This document shows, piece by piece, positions 51,089 through 63,901 of a DNA stretch of 64,000 bases. The position numbers were made by a program, and so were the translations under genes. The DNA lies in contig OZ199840.1 of assembly GCA_964304625.1 (NCBI GenBank), positions 6,076,001 through 6,140,000 on the forward strand, read 5' to 3'. The number at the start of each line of letters is the position of its first letter. Position 1 is the stretch's first letter. The DNA comes from Kudoa neothunni (taxonomy: Eukaryota; Cnidaria). A model generated the notes under the pieces. That model had not been told where the DNA came from and did no database searches. It worked only from the letters and a program-made list of their open reading frames with translations.

Positions 51089-52952
51089 CCTCTATTATTT
51101 TAACTCTAGTGATCATTCGCGTTGGGGCGTGCGGTGCGCAAGGAGATATATTCTCTAACAAAATTAGATATAGAACTTAATTATTAACGCGTGGCACAAC
51201 ATTTTATTTTACTATGAAATAATGCCTGTTAATATCGTCTTGAATGACGATTTAGTTATGTTTTATTCTTTCTTTAACAATGGATATATCTGACGCAAGC
51301 GTCGTAATTAACCGGCCTTCGCAGGTTTTTTTCGCATCTTTAAAATAATCGTTTTTTAGAAATGACACTACGTAGAAATATTCGCTGTGTAGGATTTTGT
51401 GACTCTCACGTTGAGTTTTAAACGAGTCCATAATTTGATTTATCTAACATAAGACTATAGTACGAGGGATGTCTGGGCTTGGATTTTTTTTATTTCAGCC
51501 TGGGGTTTTGACCGCCATTATCGGGTTTCCTTTAATCTTCCGAGTGCTTTGGTGCTTAATAGACTCCAAAGCATTTTGTGATAAGGATTTTTTGTACTTG
51601 TTGGAATCAAACACGATTTATATCCCGTATAATCTACTAAAATATACACATGAATATTAAAATCGGTTATTTTATAAAAGATTAAAGTTTAAGGGAAATA
51701 AAGTAGACTTTATACACTTTGTACTTTTGGTGGCCTATTAGACCCCACAATTTTATAGGCTTCAACAACTGTAAAAATTATTTTGTACATCTTATCAAAA
51801 TTAAAACAGATTCTATCTCACAGATTAAGAGAAAATAAGTAAGCAAGTATCGGTGATGTTCCGCGAGAAATACCGAGAACATCTATAGAAATACGAGCGC
51901 CTCTGATGATATAAATTATGAAAATTACGAAAGCGATGACAACAAATCCATTAATATATTACAATGTAATCATAATTTTTCAGAACATTTCGAATTCTAT
52001 GATAGTGGTGTTGACTCACCTAATATATATGCAGACAAAATTGGCGTAATGTGTTCGATTGAAGTTCTGAAAACCTCAAAGTGTACACAGAAAATATTGT
52101 AAACGATGCCCCTGGTGTTACAGCTTATTTAACTCGTAGAATACAGGAATTTGCGGAATGCTCAGATATACTTTTTCGTGGCGGCGTTTATGAAACCTTA
52201 ATATGGGATACAAATACATTTGGTTTATATCATTACAGTCGTTGTTGGAAACAGTTTTTAAATCAAAAATGTTTGGGCCCACATAGGTGTACCGATTTAT
52301 ATGATAATATTGAAATCACGATTGGAGGTTTTTAAAAACATTTTGGAATAAGGATAAAAAGTAGAGAAATATTTCAAAATGTCATGTTTTTGAGAGATTG
52401 ATTCAAATTACGAAGACTCTCCTTTCTGGCTATTTTGCGAACACAACCGATAAAACAAACTGATGACTTTTTCTTAATACCCTGTTCAAATTTAACAGCT
52501 GCTGATCAGTTGATTACTTATGGAAGGAAATATCCTTCCATACGATACATGCCTTATAAACCAACAGTCTACGGAATCAAATTATTCTGGGTTGTTGACA
52601 CATTAACTACCTTTTTCCGTAATACTTCTGTCAACCCGGGTAAACAAAATAACCAAAAAGCTAAATGTTTTGGAGAAAATATTGTTTTAGACCTTGTGTC
52701 ATACCTATAAACAATAATCGAAGAACAACGAATTCATACATCCTTTATTTAGGGCTTTATTGTGAAAAATCTCTCAGTTTCTTGGCATTGATTACTCAAA
52801 AGAAAATAACATTTAATGTGTTATGATAGTGCTTTTGTGTTATTTTACCTCAGCTAACGTACGGCAAATATCAAATAAGGTTTGTGTTGTCGTAAACATC
52901 TTCAGATTCGTTTGAACCTTTAATCAATTGTATCAAATTTGTTAATTTAATG
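51053..52952. repeat. 1.9-kb segment, copy 1 (duplicate of 53153-55047)
   Basis: This segment is almost identical over its whole length to 53153-55047. Differences are mainly one-base changes in homopolymers, such as GAAATGAC versus GAATGAC and a T-run near 51486, plus a few substitutions. It ends exactly at the N gap, and copy 2 begins exactly after it. It carries the hAT right end and the 5' part of a piggyBac element (from 51532). Confidence 0.95.
51532..52952 (+). mobile_element. piggyBac-like element, copy 1, cut by the gap
   Basis: It starts at TTAATCTTCCGAGTGC. The transposase frame is broken by extra or missing bases relative to copy 2, and the right end is lost in the gap. It is probably the same physical element as 53629-55505. 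Confidence 0.75.
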
Positions 52953-53152
52953 NNNNNNNNNNNNNNNNNNNNNNNNNNNNNNNNNNNNNNNNNNNNNNNN
53001 NNNNNNNNNNNNNNNNNNNNNNNNNNNNNNNNNNNNNNNNNNNNNNNNNNNNNNNNNNNNNNNNNNNNNNNNNNNNNNNNNNNNNNNNNNNNNNNNNNNN
53101 NNNNNNNNNNNNNNNNNNNNNNNNNNNNNNNNNNNNNNNNNNNNNNNNNNNN
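52953..53152. other. assembly gap, 200 N
   Basis: Exactly 200 N, a round number typical of a scaffolding placeholder. Confidence 1.
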
Positions 53153-55047
53153 TTTGGTACGATTTACAAAAATCGTCTGGCAACCCTGCCTCTATTATTT
53201 TAACTCTAGTGATCATTCGCGTTGGGGCGTGCGTGCGCAAGGAGATATATTCTCTAACAAAATTAGATATAGAACTTAATTATTAACGCGTGGCACAACA
53301 TTTTATTTTTACTATGAAATAATGCCTGTTAATATCGTCTTGAATGACGATTTAGTTATGTTTTATTCTTTCTTTAACAATGGATATATCTGACGCAAGC
53401 GTCGTAATTAACCGGCCTTCGCAGGTTTTTTTCGCATCTTTAAAATAATCGTTTTTTAGAATGACACTACGTAGAAATATTCGCTGTGTAGGATTTTGTG
53501 ACTCTCACGTTGAGTTTTAAACGAGTCATAATTTGATTTATCTAACATAAGACTATAGTACGAGGGATGTCTGGGCTTGGATTTTTTTATTTCAGCCTGG
53601 GGTTTTGACCGCCATTATCGGGTTTCCTTTAATCTTCCGAGTGCTTTGGTGCTTAATAGACTCCAAAGCATTTTGTGATAAGGATTTTTTGTACTTGTTG
53701 GAATCAAACACGATTTATATCCCGTATAATCTACTAAAATATACACATGAATATTAAAATCGGTTATTTTATAAAAAGATTAAAGTTTAAGGGAAATAAA
53801 TAGACTTTATACACTTTGTACTTTTGGTGGCCTATTAGACCCCACAATTTTATAGGCTTCAACAACTGTAAAAATTATTTTGTACATCTTATCAAAATTA
53901 AAACAGATTCTATCTCACAGATTAAGAGAAAATAAGTAAGCAAGTATCGGTGATGTTCCGCGAGAAATACCGAGAACATCTATAGAAATACGAGCGCCTC
54001 AGATGATATAAATTATGAAAATTACGAAAGCGATGACAACAAATCCATTAATATATTACAATGTAATCATAATTTTTCAGAACATTTCGAATTCTATGAT
54101 AGTGGTGTTGACTCACCTAATATATATGCAGACAAAAATGGCGTAATGTGTTCGATTGAAGTTCTGAAAACCTCAAAGTGTACACAGAAAATATTGTAAA
54201 CGATGCCCCTGGTGTTACAGCTTATTTAACTCGTAGAATACAGGAATTTGCGGAATGCTCAGATATACTTTTTCGTGGCGGCGTTTATGAAACCTTAATA
54301 TGGGATACAAATACATTTGGTTTATATCATTACAGTCGTTGTTGGAAACAGTTTTTAAATCAAAAATGTTGGGCCCACATAGGTGTACCGATTTATATGA
54401 TAATATTGAAATCACGATTGGAGGTTTTAAAAACATTTTGGAATAAGGATAAAAGTAGAGAAATATTTCAAAATGTCATGTTTTTGAGAAGATTGATTCA
54501 AATTACGAAGACTCTCCTTTCTGGCTATTTTGCGAACACAACCGATAAAACAAACTGATGACTTTTTCTTAATACCCTGTTCAAATTTAACAGCTGATGA
54601 TCAGTTGATTACTTATGGAAGGAAATATCCTTCCATACGATACATGCCTTATAAACCAACAGTCTACGGAATCAAATTATTCTGGGTTGTTGACACATTA
54701 ACTACCTTTTTCCGTAATACTTCTGTCAACCCGGGTAAACAAAATAACCAAAAAGCTAAATGTTTTGGAGAAAATATTGTTTTAGACCTTGTGTCATACC
54801 TATAAACAATAATCGAAGAACAACGAATTCATACATCCTTTATTTAGGGCTTTATTGTGAAAAATCTCTCAGTTTCTTGGCATTGATTACTCAAAAGAAA
54901 ATAACATTTAATGTGTTATGATAGTGCTTTTGTGTTATTTTACCTCAGCTAACGTACGGCAAATATCAAATAAGGTTTGTGTTGTCGTAAACATCTTCAG
55001 ATTCGTTTGAACCTTTAATCAATTGTATCAAATTTGTTAATTTAATG
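53153..55047. repeat. 1.9-kb segment, copy 2
   Basis: See copy 1. Identity ends at 55047, where copy 1 meets the gap; the sequence then continues as unique DNA. This copy has the longer open frames and is probably the more accurate version. Confidence 0.95.
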
Positions 55048-55505
55048 TCTATTTTTATTGTTATGAATAATATAGAATATTTTTTGAACGGAAAACCGAA
55101 TTAATAATATGCGTAAACAATTAACAATACTTATTAGGACATCTGTTATATTTTATAAGAAACCATTTAGCACGTTTATAAATGATATAATATTAATTAA
55201 ACCATCAATAGCATGCCGGAATAAATTTTTTTTGTGAATAAAAAATTATGATTATTACACAAGATTGGAACAAACCCACTTTAATACACAGTTAATTCTA
55301 CCGTTGGCACATTAACCCCACTCGTATATATTCGTTATGTCATGTTTTTACAATAGTGTCTAAATTAATCGATAGAATTTTTTCCAAATTGACATACGAG
55401 CTTAAAAAAAATTTCCGCCTTTAATGAGCCCATAAAAACATAGGGTCTAATAGACCCCAAAAAGCACAACATGTAAAGTAAATTTTGAGGCGCTCGGATG
55501 ATTAA
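53629..55505 (+). mobile_element. piggyBac-like transposon with degraded transposase
   Basis: The element is bounded by TTAA with ends TTAATCTTCCGAGTGC and (minus strand) TTAATCATCCGAGCGCC. Subterminal palindromes GGCCTATTAGACCCC and GGGTCTAATAGACCCC lie near both ends. The transposase is visible in two overlapping frames. 54178-54558 has an N-terminal core (APGVTAYLTRRIQEF, VLKTFWNKDKSREIF); 54560-54805 has LITYGRKYPSIRYMPYKPTVYGIKLF, the block around the central catalytic Asp, then GENIVLDLV. At least one frameshift separates them and the C-terminal third is missing, so this copy is probably non-autonomous. Confidence 0.85.
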
Positions 55506-55741
55506 ATAAGGAAGAGTTCCATAAATGATTTTAATGCCTTGTGGCTCTTGAAAATCTGGTCAATCTTAAAGTTGGCTCCCGATCTGGGCAAATCTGACCG
55601 CCCCTAAAATAGTAGATAAAGAATAATTATATTACACAAAAATTTATTATTATTAAACTATCGAAACATATGATTTGGAGGTAAATTCAAATTTCGAAGA
55701 CAAATCGAAGGTGGATTTTTGATTTAAATATAAAAATAATA

Positions 55742-55781
55742 TGGGGTCGCTTAAATACCTCAGTTCGCCTGGAAGGGTTAA
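55742..55781 (-). mobile_element. piggyBac-like terminus
   Basis: On the minus strand it reads TTAACCCTTCCAGGCGAACT and then GCGACCCCAT, the common start and GACCCC block. It is a solo end. Confidence 0.45.
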
Positions 55782-55836
55782 AAAATTATGATGTTTAAAC
55801 ATTTTAATTAAAAAAATGTTGAAATGTTGCTGCATA

Positions 55837-57278
55837 CAGTCTAACCTGGATAGTGCGTAATTTTTCGGGAATGGGAACAAATAGCACAATAGGGAGATTT
55901 TACGCAATACATGCATGGCGCACGCGCGTCAATTAAAACCAAATTTTTTGGGGTTTAAAATAAAAAATAATTGGCAATTTCAGTTGGTTCGCGCCAATTT
56001 TTGATTATTTCTGACATGAATTCCATAACTGGGCGTGTTCTGAAAATAATGCTATTGAACTTTCTCACAAAAATTTTACGATGAAATCAATTGAATATTG
56101 GAGTTTCACAGTTGACACAAGCGTGTTATCGTTTACAAAGTTTGTATCGGCATTTTTTTAAATCTATCAATTGAATACGCTTCAGGTAAAGTTATTGATT
56201 CTTCATGTACTATTTTCCACCTCTTCAATGTTGTTGATTTCGTCATATTTTTTAACTAAAAATTCAAGTTGATAAACAATTAAATAGTGTCACGAAATTC
56301 TCAACATTATTTTCAGAAAAATCTTGATTAAAATTTTCATTATCTAATAATGTTTAATTTAATATATTGAAGAATCAAAATACAATGTTCAAAAAGTCTA
56401 GATTATCTTAAGCAATTTTGAATTATAGTCGATGATACGTTGTCCGATGCATGTTTTTTGGTTTTAATAAAACCAAAACTGTATACTTAAATATATTAGA
56501 ATTATCCGTATTTATTTTGTTGCACTCTGTATCCTAGTGAAATTTCTGTGAACTTTACCAAAAAATCCATCACAGTTTTATTATTTACAATGTTGGTTTC
56601 ACCATAAAATTTATTGTAATTAATTCCAAGTCAGTTTTTTCAATCCCGCGAACCAACCGTTACTACCGGCAAATTTGGCTATGCTCATGGATATAGCGTT
56701 ATTTTTGTCTTTTCCGCGATAATGTAAGCACGGATAACTTATTCTCATTCGCATTTTAGTTATCCATGTAAAGAATTAACTATCCAACTCCATGTATTTG
56801 TCTTCTTTTTTTTTGAAGCCGAAACAGTAGAATTAATAGTATCATTTGAGAAGAAAAAATTCTATTAATAGCTGAATGTCTTGCAAATACATTATATTGG
56901 GTTGGATAATTTTATATAATTAGATGGCTTGGGATGTTCAAAAGTCATTGCTTTTTCTCCTTTGAATGATTTAATCGAATTGTAGTATTCGAAAATTTCA
57001 ATTTTTTCAGACGTTCGCTGATTCCTTGCCATTTCTGTTCTGCAGAATTCGAAAAGAAAGTTAATTGAGGATTAAACTGAACAAAATATTACGCAGTAGC
57101 GAGATTTTAGTTTTAGTGCGATATCTTAAATTTATACTTCTCTAGTAAAACATTTCATCTTTGTTTGTTCCGGTAACATAAATTTAAACAATTTAAAAGC
57201 AAAGTTTAAGTAAAAAAATTAAAATATCCTTTATATTTCAATAAACTTGTGAAATTACGCAATATCCAGGTTCAACTG
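55837..57278 (-). mobile_element. Tigger/pogo-like element with decayed transposase
   Basis: The ends CAGTCTAACCTGGATAGTGC and (minus strand) CAGTTGAACCTGGATATTGC are inverted repeats over about 28 bases, both flanked by TA. Inside, the minus strand encodes MARNQRTSEKIEIFEYYNS, like a Tigger N-terminus, and SMSIAKFAGSNGWFAGLKK, like the CENP-B-type DNA-binding motif (...NFKASEGWLQRFKKR). Many stops interrupt it. Confidence 0.8.
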
Positions 57279-57998
57279 TAATTACTTATGTTATGATCCC
57301 AAAGGACACTATTAGGAAGGACATACATTATCACACCCAATCAGCTTGGCGTATTGATTCCCATTAACATTAATTAGTAGTTCTCGTTATTCACTTTAGT
57401 ACGACCGGAATAATTACTATTTTACGAATACGGTCACTACCTCTTCTATCCTAGTTATACTTTTATTTAATATATTGGGTTTCTATTCTCGCGCGATACC
57501 AACAACTTAAAAAACACAAAAATAATTTTTAATGTAACTAGACAAAAGTTATGAGTGTGATTCTTACTTAATTGTTTGGGGTGTGCGGAAATTATTCACT
57601 GTGTTTATTTAACATTTGGGTATGTTAATTATTATATTTAAAATGTAATAATTCGTTAAGAATATTCACATAACGCTACAACTTACGAATTTGTCTAGCT
57701 GAGCGAAAAAAAAACAATTTTAATCTCCTTTATGTAAATAAACATCGAAAATTATATAATCTAATTATAATTATTATTTATATGAAGTACATAATAGATT
57801 TCTTACAAGAACAGTCAAATCATTGCTGAACTCAAATTAAGAACAATTAATAATGAGAAAGATTGCATAATTTAAAGCTTAATATAGAATTTATTTATTT
57901 AAGCGGGGAGTGAAAAGAGGAAATTTCAGTAAATTTTGATGAAATGTTCTATCTAATACCAACAAATAACGATCAGTACTCTTTCAAGTTGTAATGCT

Positions 57999-60900
57999 TT
58001 AAAACTCCCAAGACTTCATCCATCTATAGGCCGAGTAGCTGGAATTATTTGGGACTTTAGCGGCTATATTTCCGGACATACCGTAAGAGAGGAAAGAAAA
58101 GGAATAAAAGCTAAATATATCTATCAATACTTTGTATGTTCAAAATTATGCTACCTAAAAGTGATGCCCGCTATAAATAAAAGGTGTAAGATTGATAATT
58201 CATTCTTTTTAGGAGCAGGTTGGTCTGGCTTTCGAAAGTGTGTCAATATTGTCCCAATTATAAAATTGAATACAACACCTATAGGAAACAAGGAAACAGT
58301 GGTAAATTCCGCTGCAATCAATCGGTGGAGATATACCAGCAATTACACACGATAAATGGTATGAGGGGAAATAATGGTGATAATACAGCACTCTTCCCAT
58401 GAAATAATATGGGATATAGTTGAAGGCCCACAGCAAATACACAGGCCAGCATTTACGAATATGAGAACCTTGTAAACGAATTAAATAATTTCAAAATAAT
58501 GAATAACAAATATGAATACCGTTCCACGAATTACTCAACGAATCGGAGGGATATCTCAAGGAGTAAATCGAAAATGCAATAAAAACGATAGGATAGTTCA
58601 CAATTACTAACAAACAACTCCACCATAATACCTATATGATTTACAAATAATTGTATTGTTATACATTTATCAATACAGGATTTCCAAGCAGATACACTCG
58701 ATGCTGACTTTTCCCAGAGAACCATATCCCCTAAACAAAAAATCAATCAGTTGATTTAAATACATTGATTTTAAATCTACTTTATAATTAATGGGCCACA
58801 TCCATGGTCTCGAGGGCATTTCATACGATTTAGGTAGAAGATTGCTGTTGACCTAAAAACAAAAATTATATGTTAATAAAGTAAACTATTATATACAGAT
58901 AACATTCGATCTTGATATTCGATAATTCTGGAAATCCAACCAGATTTTATCGAGTCGGTTATGTCAACTTTTTCCACTAAATTTAAATCAATAGATTAGA
59001 TAATAAATAAATCCATTGTAGATGCCTTCTTCATTTGGACTTTGATTATAAAAAAACACCCAACAACTTCGAGGATGCCTCAAGTTGTTATTGCATATCG
59101 ATTCTTCCTGCTCAAACCCCCTAATTATTGTAAGAATGTTTTTAACATTGAATATGATGATATACCATTTTGGGAGTTTATCACCACTTAACATGAGCTC
59201 ACATTTCATATTTTTATGAGTGAGAGAGATTTTTGTAGATACTGGGCCAATCCTTTTTTTATCTTGAGGATTTTTTAATATTTTCACAATCCAGTCATCA
59301 TTAGTGTCTCTTGTGTGATTCTACAATAATGCAAGAGTTAAAATTTAATTATTTTATAAACAATTACATTTCCGTATGCAGTGACCTGGTAAACTTTGGT
59401 GTTGATGGGAGCTTTTTCATTATGGCTATGTAGATTACGTTTTGTTCTAAACACGTTGAATAATTTAATATAATGAAAAAACTTATAAATACGCGTTATG
59501 TGTTAGCATAATGGTGTCTCCATCACAAATATAGTCACCTTTGGAGCCACCAGCTTTTGTGACTATCCAGTAACTATTAGGGTCAATGAAACCATAACCC
59601 GTTATCTAAATTAGAATAATTCCATATTGCTTGCAAGAACAAGTGGAAAATGGGAGAAATACTTGCTGTTGTTGAGGACCATGTTCTTTAGGATACATAT
59701 GCTCATGGCTGTGTAGATAGTTGGATTTTGCATCGCAGCCTTTCATAACAACCATACTTTTGTCAGTAATATCTTTAAGAATAAAAAAAGTTTTCTCAAA
59801 CAAAATTACATTGAGAAATATTTCTAAGGTTAGAATCGACTTTATTTTCTTGCAACGTGAGCTGGAATTGAGGACTAAAGAAACCATCACCAGGTCCCCT
59901 ATTTCATTTTCAATAAGACACAAAAATTCAAATATAAATATAATAAGACTACGAATATGATATAGTTAGCAAATGACACACGAAAAAAACGTAATATATA
60001 ATAAAAGGGACAAGCACAAAAGCTAACAATCGGGTTTCAATGAATCTGTACACATTTCTCTAAGGAACGTAAAGAAACTGATTGATGGATAGTAGTTACC
60101 CATGAGACTTTTTGGTCGATAGCGAGAGCGAACAAATCGATGGTTGTAACAACGCCAATGGTACCGAATAACAATAGCCCTACCACCTTGATACTATATT
60201 GGCCGTAAAAAAATAAGTTCCTCCAAATTTTAATATACCTCATAGTGAACCCCAGGAAATAACCTGTAAGAATCAAATATTCACTACCTTCTAACAAATC
60301 TTCCTTGACGCTAAAAATCAACGAAAATTTAATTTTACATAAAAAACATATGTTATACAATAAATTCCTATATTTCATAAAGAAATACATGCTACCACAC
60401 ATACAGCATATGAGAGGGGAATCAAGTAGTATAAATCGAGAGAGGGTTAGTGATCCTGTATCTAAAATTAAATTTTTCATTCTTAATTATTCTTCTCATA
60501 ATATTTAGCTTACCACATATCACAAATAAAGCAGCTAATACTGAAGCTGGAACATTGGAAGTGATTTCATGGGCCATGCCATAAATAAACATTATAGTTA
60601 TGACACCAAGACCAGCCGACAGCTAAATTTGAAATAATATTGATAAACTCGAACAACAGGATTGATTGACTTGACGCATGGGTACATAAAAATCATGGGA
60701 ATATTCCAACCCAGTTTCTTTAAACGTGAAATTGCCATTGTAACCGTTTAGAATGCCAACAAAAGCGTACAACATCTACTTACATGATTATACAAATAGA
60801 AATCAATAAAAAATTTACTTTTGCAAACGGCGGATGTACGTCAAAATAAAAACTCGAGTTAATATAATAATTTGCGTATTTTCCAAAATGAGCCTCATCC

Positions 60901-61180
60901 CAACTGGTCCAAATAATTGATCAATCGCCGTATTAGTTAAACAACAATATCTTACCAAACCCATGCTGGCGTCTCTATCTTGTAAAAACGCGTGGTTACT
61001 GCCAACAGGAAAACAATTGGTAATGCGACGCTATTGGATATTTCGATTTGATGTGATAGCAATTTTTCAATTTTCCCTTTATTCTTGTCGGATGAAAATA
61101 ATCTCTACAAAAAAGTCAGCATAAGATAAAATTTAGAAAAAATTAATAGGGGATCTCACATTTACAAACCAATGAAACAT
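57999..61180 (-). CDS. POMT2: protein O-mannosyltransferase 2
   Basis: Twenty-two minus-strand exons join in phase to 723 residues (human about 750): 61180-61166, 61104-60956, 60903-60819, 60775-60671, 60622-60514, 60461-60359, 60310-60239, 60193-60100, 60059-59953, 59898-59810, 59772-59663, 59605-59493, 59446-59368, 59320-59166, 59120-59041, 58976-58897, 58852-58781, 58730-58677, 58631-58520, 58468-58349, 58311-58155, 58110-57999. The catalytic loop reads [32 protein letters not shown] with its Asp-Glu pair. Three MIR-type repeats lie at about residues 300-470 ([30 protein letters not shown]). [17 protein letters not shown] and [14 protein letters not shown] follow, ending [21 protein letters not shown] and HHYFP favour POMT2 over POMT1. 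It is an ER multi-pass enzyme that moves mannose from dolichol-phosphate to Ser/Thr, working with POMT1. No lesion is seen. The 15-base first exon is the least certain. Confidence 0.94.
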
Positions 61181-62557
61181 TCTATATTTGATAACCGCTA
61201 AGCTTTGACTTATTTATAATATCCGTATAAATTAATCTAATAGTATTAGTTTAATCCAATATAATTTTGTTATGATCCTTATTCCCATTTCGAAATCACT
61301 ATTGTTGACAATACGTCAAACATATTTCCCGAAAGTAGTTGTTCTTGGGGAGTTGCTCTTATGACTATAGTAACCGTAAAAAGTTCTGAATTTGTAATCA
61401 ACGAAGAATTATTGTTCGTATCAATTAGTTGAGAATAATAACCACTTGGAACTAATTTTTCAAAACGTTCTACGAATTTTACATAATATTTTCTAATTGT
61501 TTTAAAATTTTGCTCAACAAGTAAATAAAAGTTTATTTATTTCCCCTGAAGTGTCATTAAAGCTCGCGACTTAAGTTGTTTACTGTGTTTAAAAATTATC
61601 AACTAGCTAGAGATAAGCCTATGGAAATTTAATTTAATTGATCTATTGAATAATATTCAATTTTTCTCCCTTTAAATTATTTTTTACAATATTTGTTTGT
61701 TGCATTTTATTGTTTTTAATTAAAACAATTTATATATTAGTTGATAAATTTTCTTAACTGAGTTAAATTGGATTATCTATTTCTCACTGACACAAAGCCA
61801 ATGAGAAAATTAAATTTTTAGGATATATATTATCTCTAAATTTAATGTATGATTTACGGGATGACAGGTCAACGTGTGTATATAATTCAGTTTTCTTCAA
61901 ATGATTATCGCACTTTAGCAGGTGCTTGTTGCTGTTTAAACATAATCCTTGATCTGCTTATATGCTATGAATAGAATATAATTTTGTGTACAAAGTACTT
62001 ACAGAATGGTGTCGATGGTTAGAAGTGTTTTGTGACTCAACAAATTATAATTTTACATCTAATAGTTAGGAATTTTTGCAATTTCATAATGACCATGTTT
62101 CTTTTCCATGCTCATCGGTTATTTTGAGATGTGAATTTTATAATCACGTACACCTCGATAAGTTTTAAATTGTTTTTCTGTTTTCGTTTGGTCACTCATT
62201 GATTAATTTTTCTATAGTTGTCAGTACAATAATAGAAAGTCTCTTGTATGAGTCATCTTTTTACTTTAGTTTCTTGAGTCTCTTTCTTCAACTTCATTTA
62301 TATAAGAATATTTTAAATCAGTTAAAGAAATGTTGGCCTTAATATTTTTGGATAACCATATTCACTTATCATAATTTATGAAAAACCATTTTATAATCTT
62401 CAGTATTCCACTTAGTAAGCAAGGCAATATATTTCATCAGTTCATCTTTGGTTTGGTATAAATTGTTGCCACTATTTTATGAATAGCGAATTTCTCGATC
62501 TAGTGAAGCATTTCGCTGTTTAAAACATTTAAAAAGGCCACGAGTCAAGTGATATGG

Positions 62558-63157
62558 CAGGAGTTCTCAACCGTTTTTTCAAATTCATCCCCTCGACCTG
62601 GTGAAAAACCTAAAATTACCTCCTTAACTTGGAAACCAAATTCCTATTTACTTTACGGTTTTATACCTGCTTAGCTACAGCAGAGGCTACTAACAGGCTA
62701 AATTCTAATCCTAATAGACATATACGCTTCCGCAATGACAATTTTTAATTCCATCAATCTTTACTCACAAGCTGTATATAGATTTGATTTTTTTTGATTT
62801 TTCTAAATTAAATTATTTCTTGTCAATTCCTTTGCATTTAGGGTATAGAAATAATCCAAATTAACGACACTTGAATATTATTCACCATGAAAATAATTAT
62901 TTTAAATATTATTATTATTATTAGGTTGCACTACTAAAAAATAAACATGACATAAAAGAAAGAGAATGATAATAGTTTTATAAATAACTGTTAAATACTT
63001 ATTCCTAAAAAATTTCTGCCTAATTCTTATTGATTTTAATAACCCTGAATAATATAATTCCTTAGAAATCCCGAAGTACATCACAAACCCATAATGAAAA
63101 AATTTCCTCTATCTAATTTTGATGTTATTTAATTTACCCCCCGGCTGAAGACCCCTG
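62558..63157. mobile_element. hAT-type MITE, 600 bp
   Basis: The left end is CAGGAGTTCTCAACCG and the right end (minus strand) CAGGGGTCTTCAGCCG. It is flanked by 8-base duplications TGATATGG (62550-62557) and TGATAGGG (63158-63165), as expected for hAT insertions. There is no transposase inside. Confidence 0.75.
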
Positions 63158-63901
63158 TGATAGGGCAATCATAAATATATTTTTGTTAATTTAAGTGAGT
63201 ATTTTAATCTTATTAATAATTTTTTGGTTAAAATGCAGAATAATGGCCAAATTTTCAGATTATAGATTATAATTAGTTCGAATATTAATCCTATATTTTT
63301 AAACCCAGATTAGAGTTATATTTATGCTATAATTCCTGCCAGGAATGACTTATTTTCATTCAATATATTATTTTTGATAGTATGGTTATGCATTTGCTAC
63401 AACTGAACACCAAATGCTTTCATAGAATACGAATTCTTTCTTCTTTTAGACATAGATTTAATAATAGGCAATCGCTAAAGATGAAATACGACAATCCAAT
63501 AAAATTAGAGTTGCCTGACTTAAGTTCTACAACACATAAAGTATGCTTTACTTAAGCCAACTTAATTGATGGTAGAGCCTGTCGAAATAATCGCAAGGGA
63601 CCAGGAATTCACTGCATTAATAGAATACCGCAAATGCTATTGTGATGAAAAATAACGGTTGCAGAAAGTAACCTGCTGATGGTGCAACACTGATCAATAC
63701 TCATTATTAAAACATTCAACGAGTTCGTTTTTGTATATTGTCGCCAATTTTGATTACGGCCAATATGATACATTTTCAACCAATTTATTTTTACTTTGTA
63801 TGTTGTTTGAACGATTCTTTATGTATGAAAGAGGACATATCAACTCTTTTATTACTGCAGTATAATGATCAACTACATGGCGATTACTCGCCAACGGGGT
63901 T

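Larger units (their letters stand above)
55506..57998. other. non-genic stretch with TE remains
   Basis: It holds a piggyBac-like end (55742-55781) and the Tigger element (55837-57278). No host gene is seen before POMT2. Confidence 0.6.
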
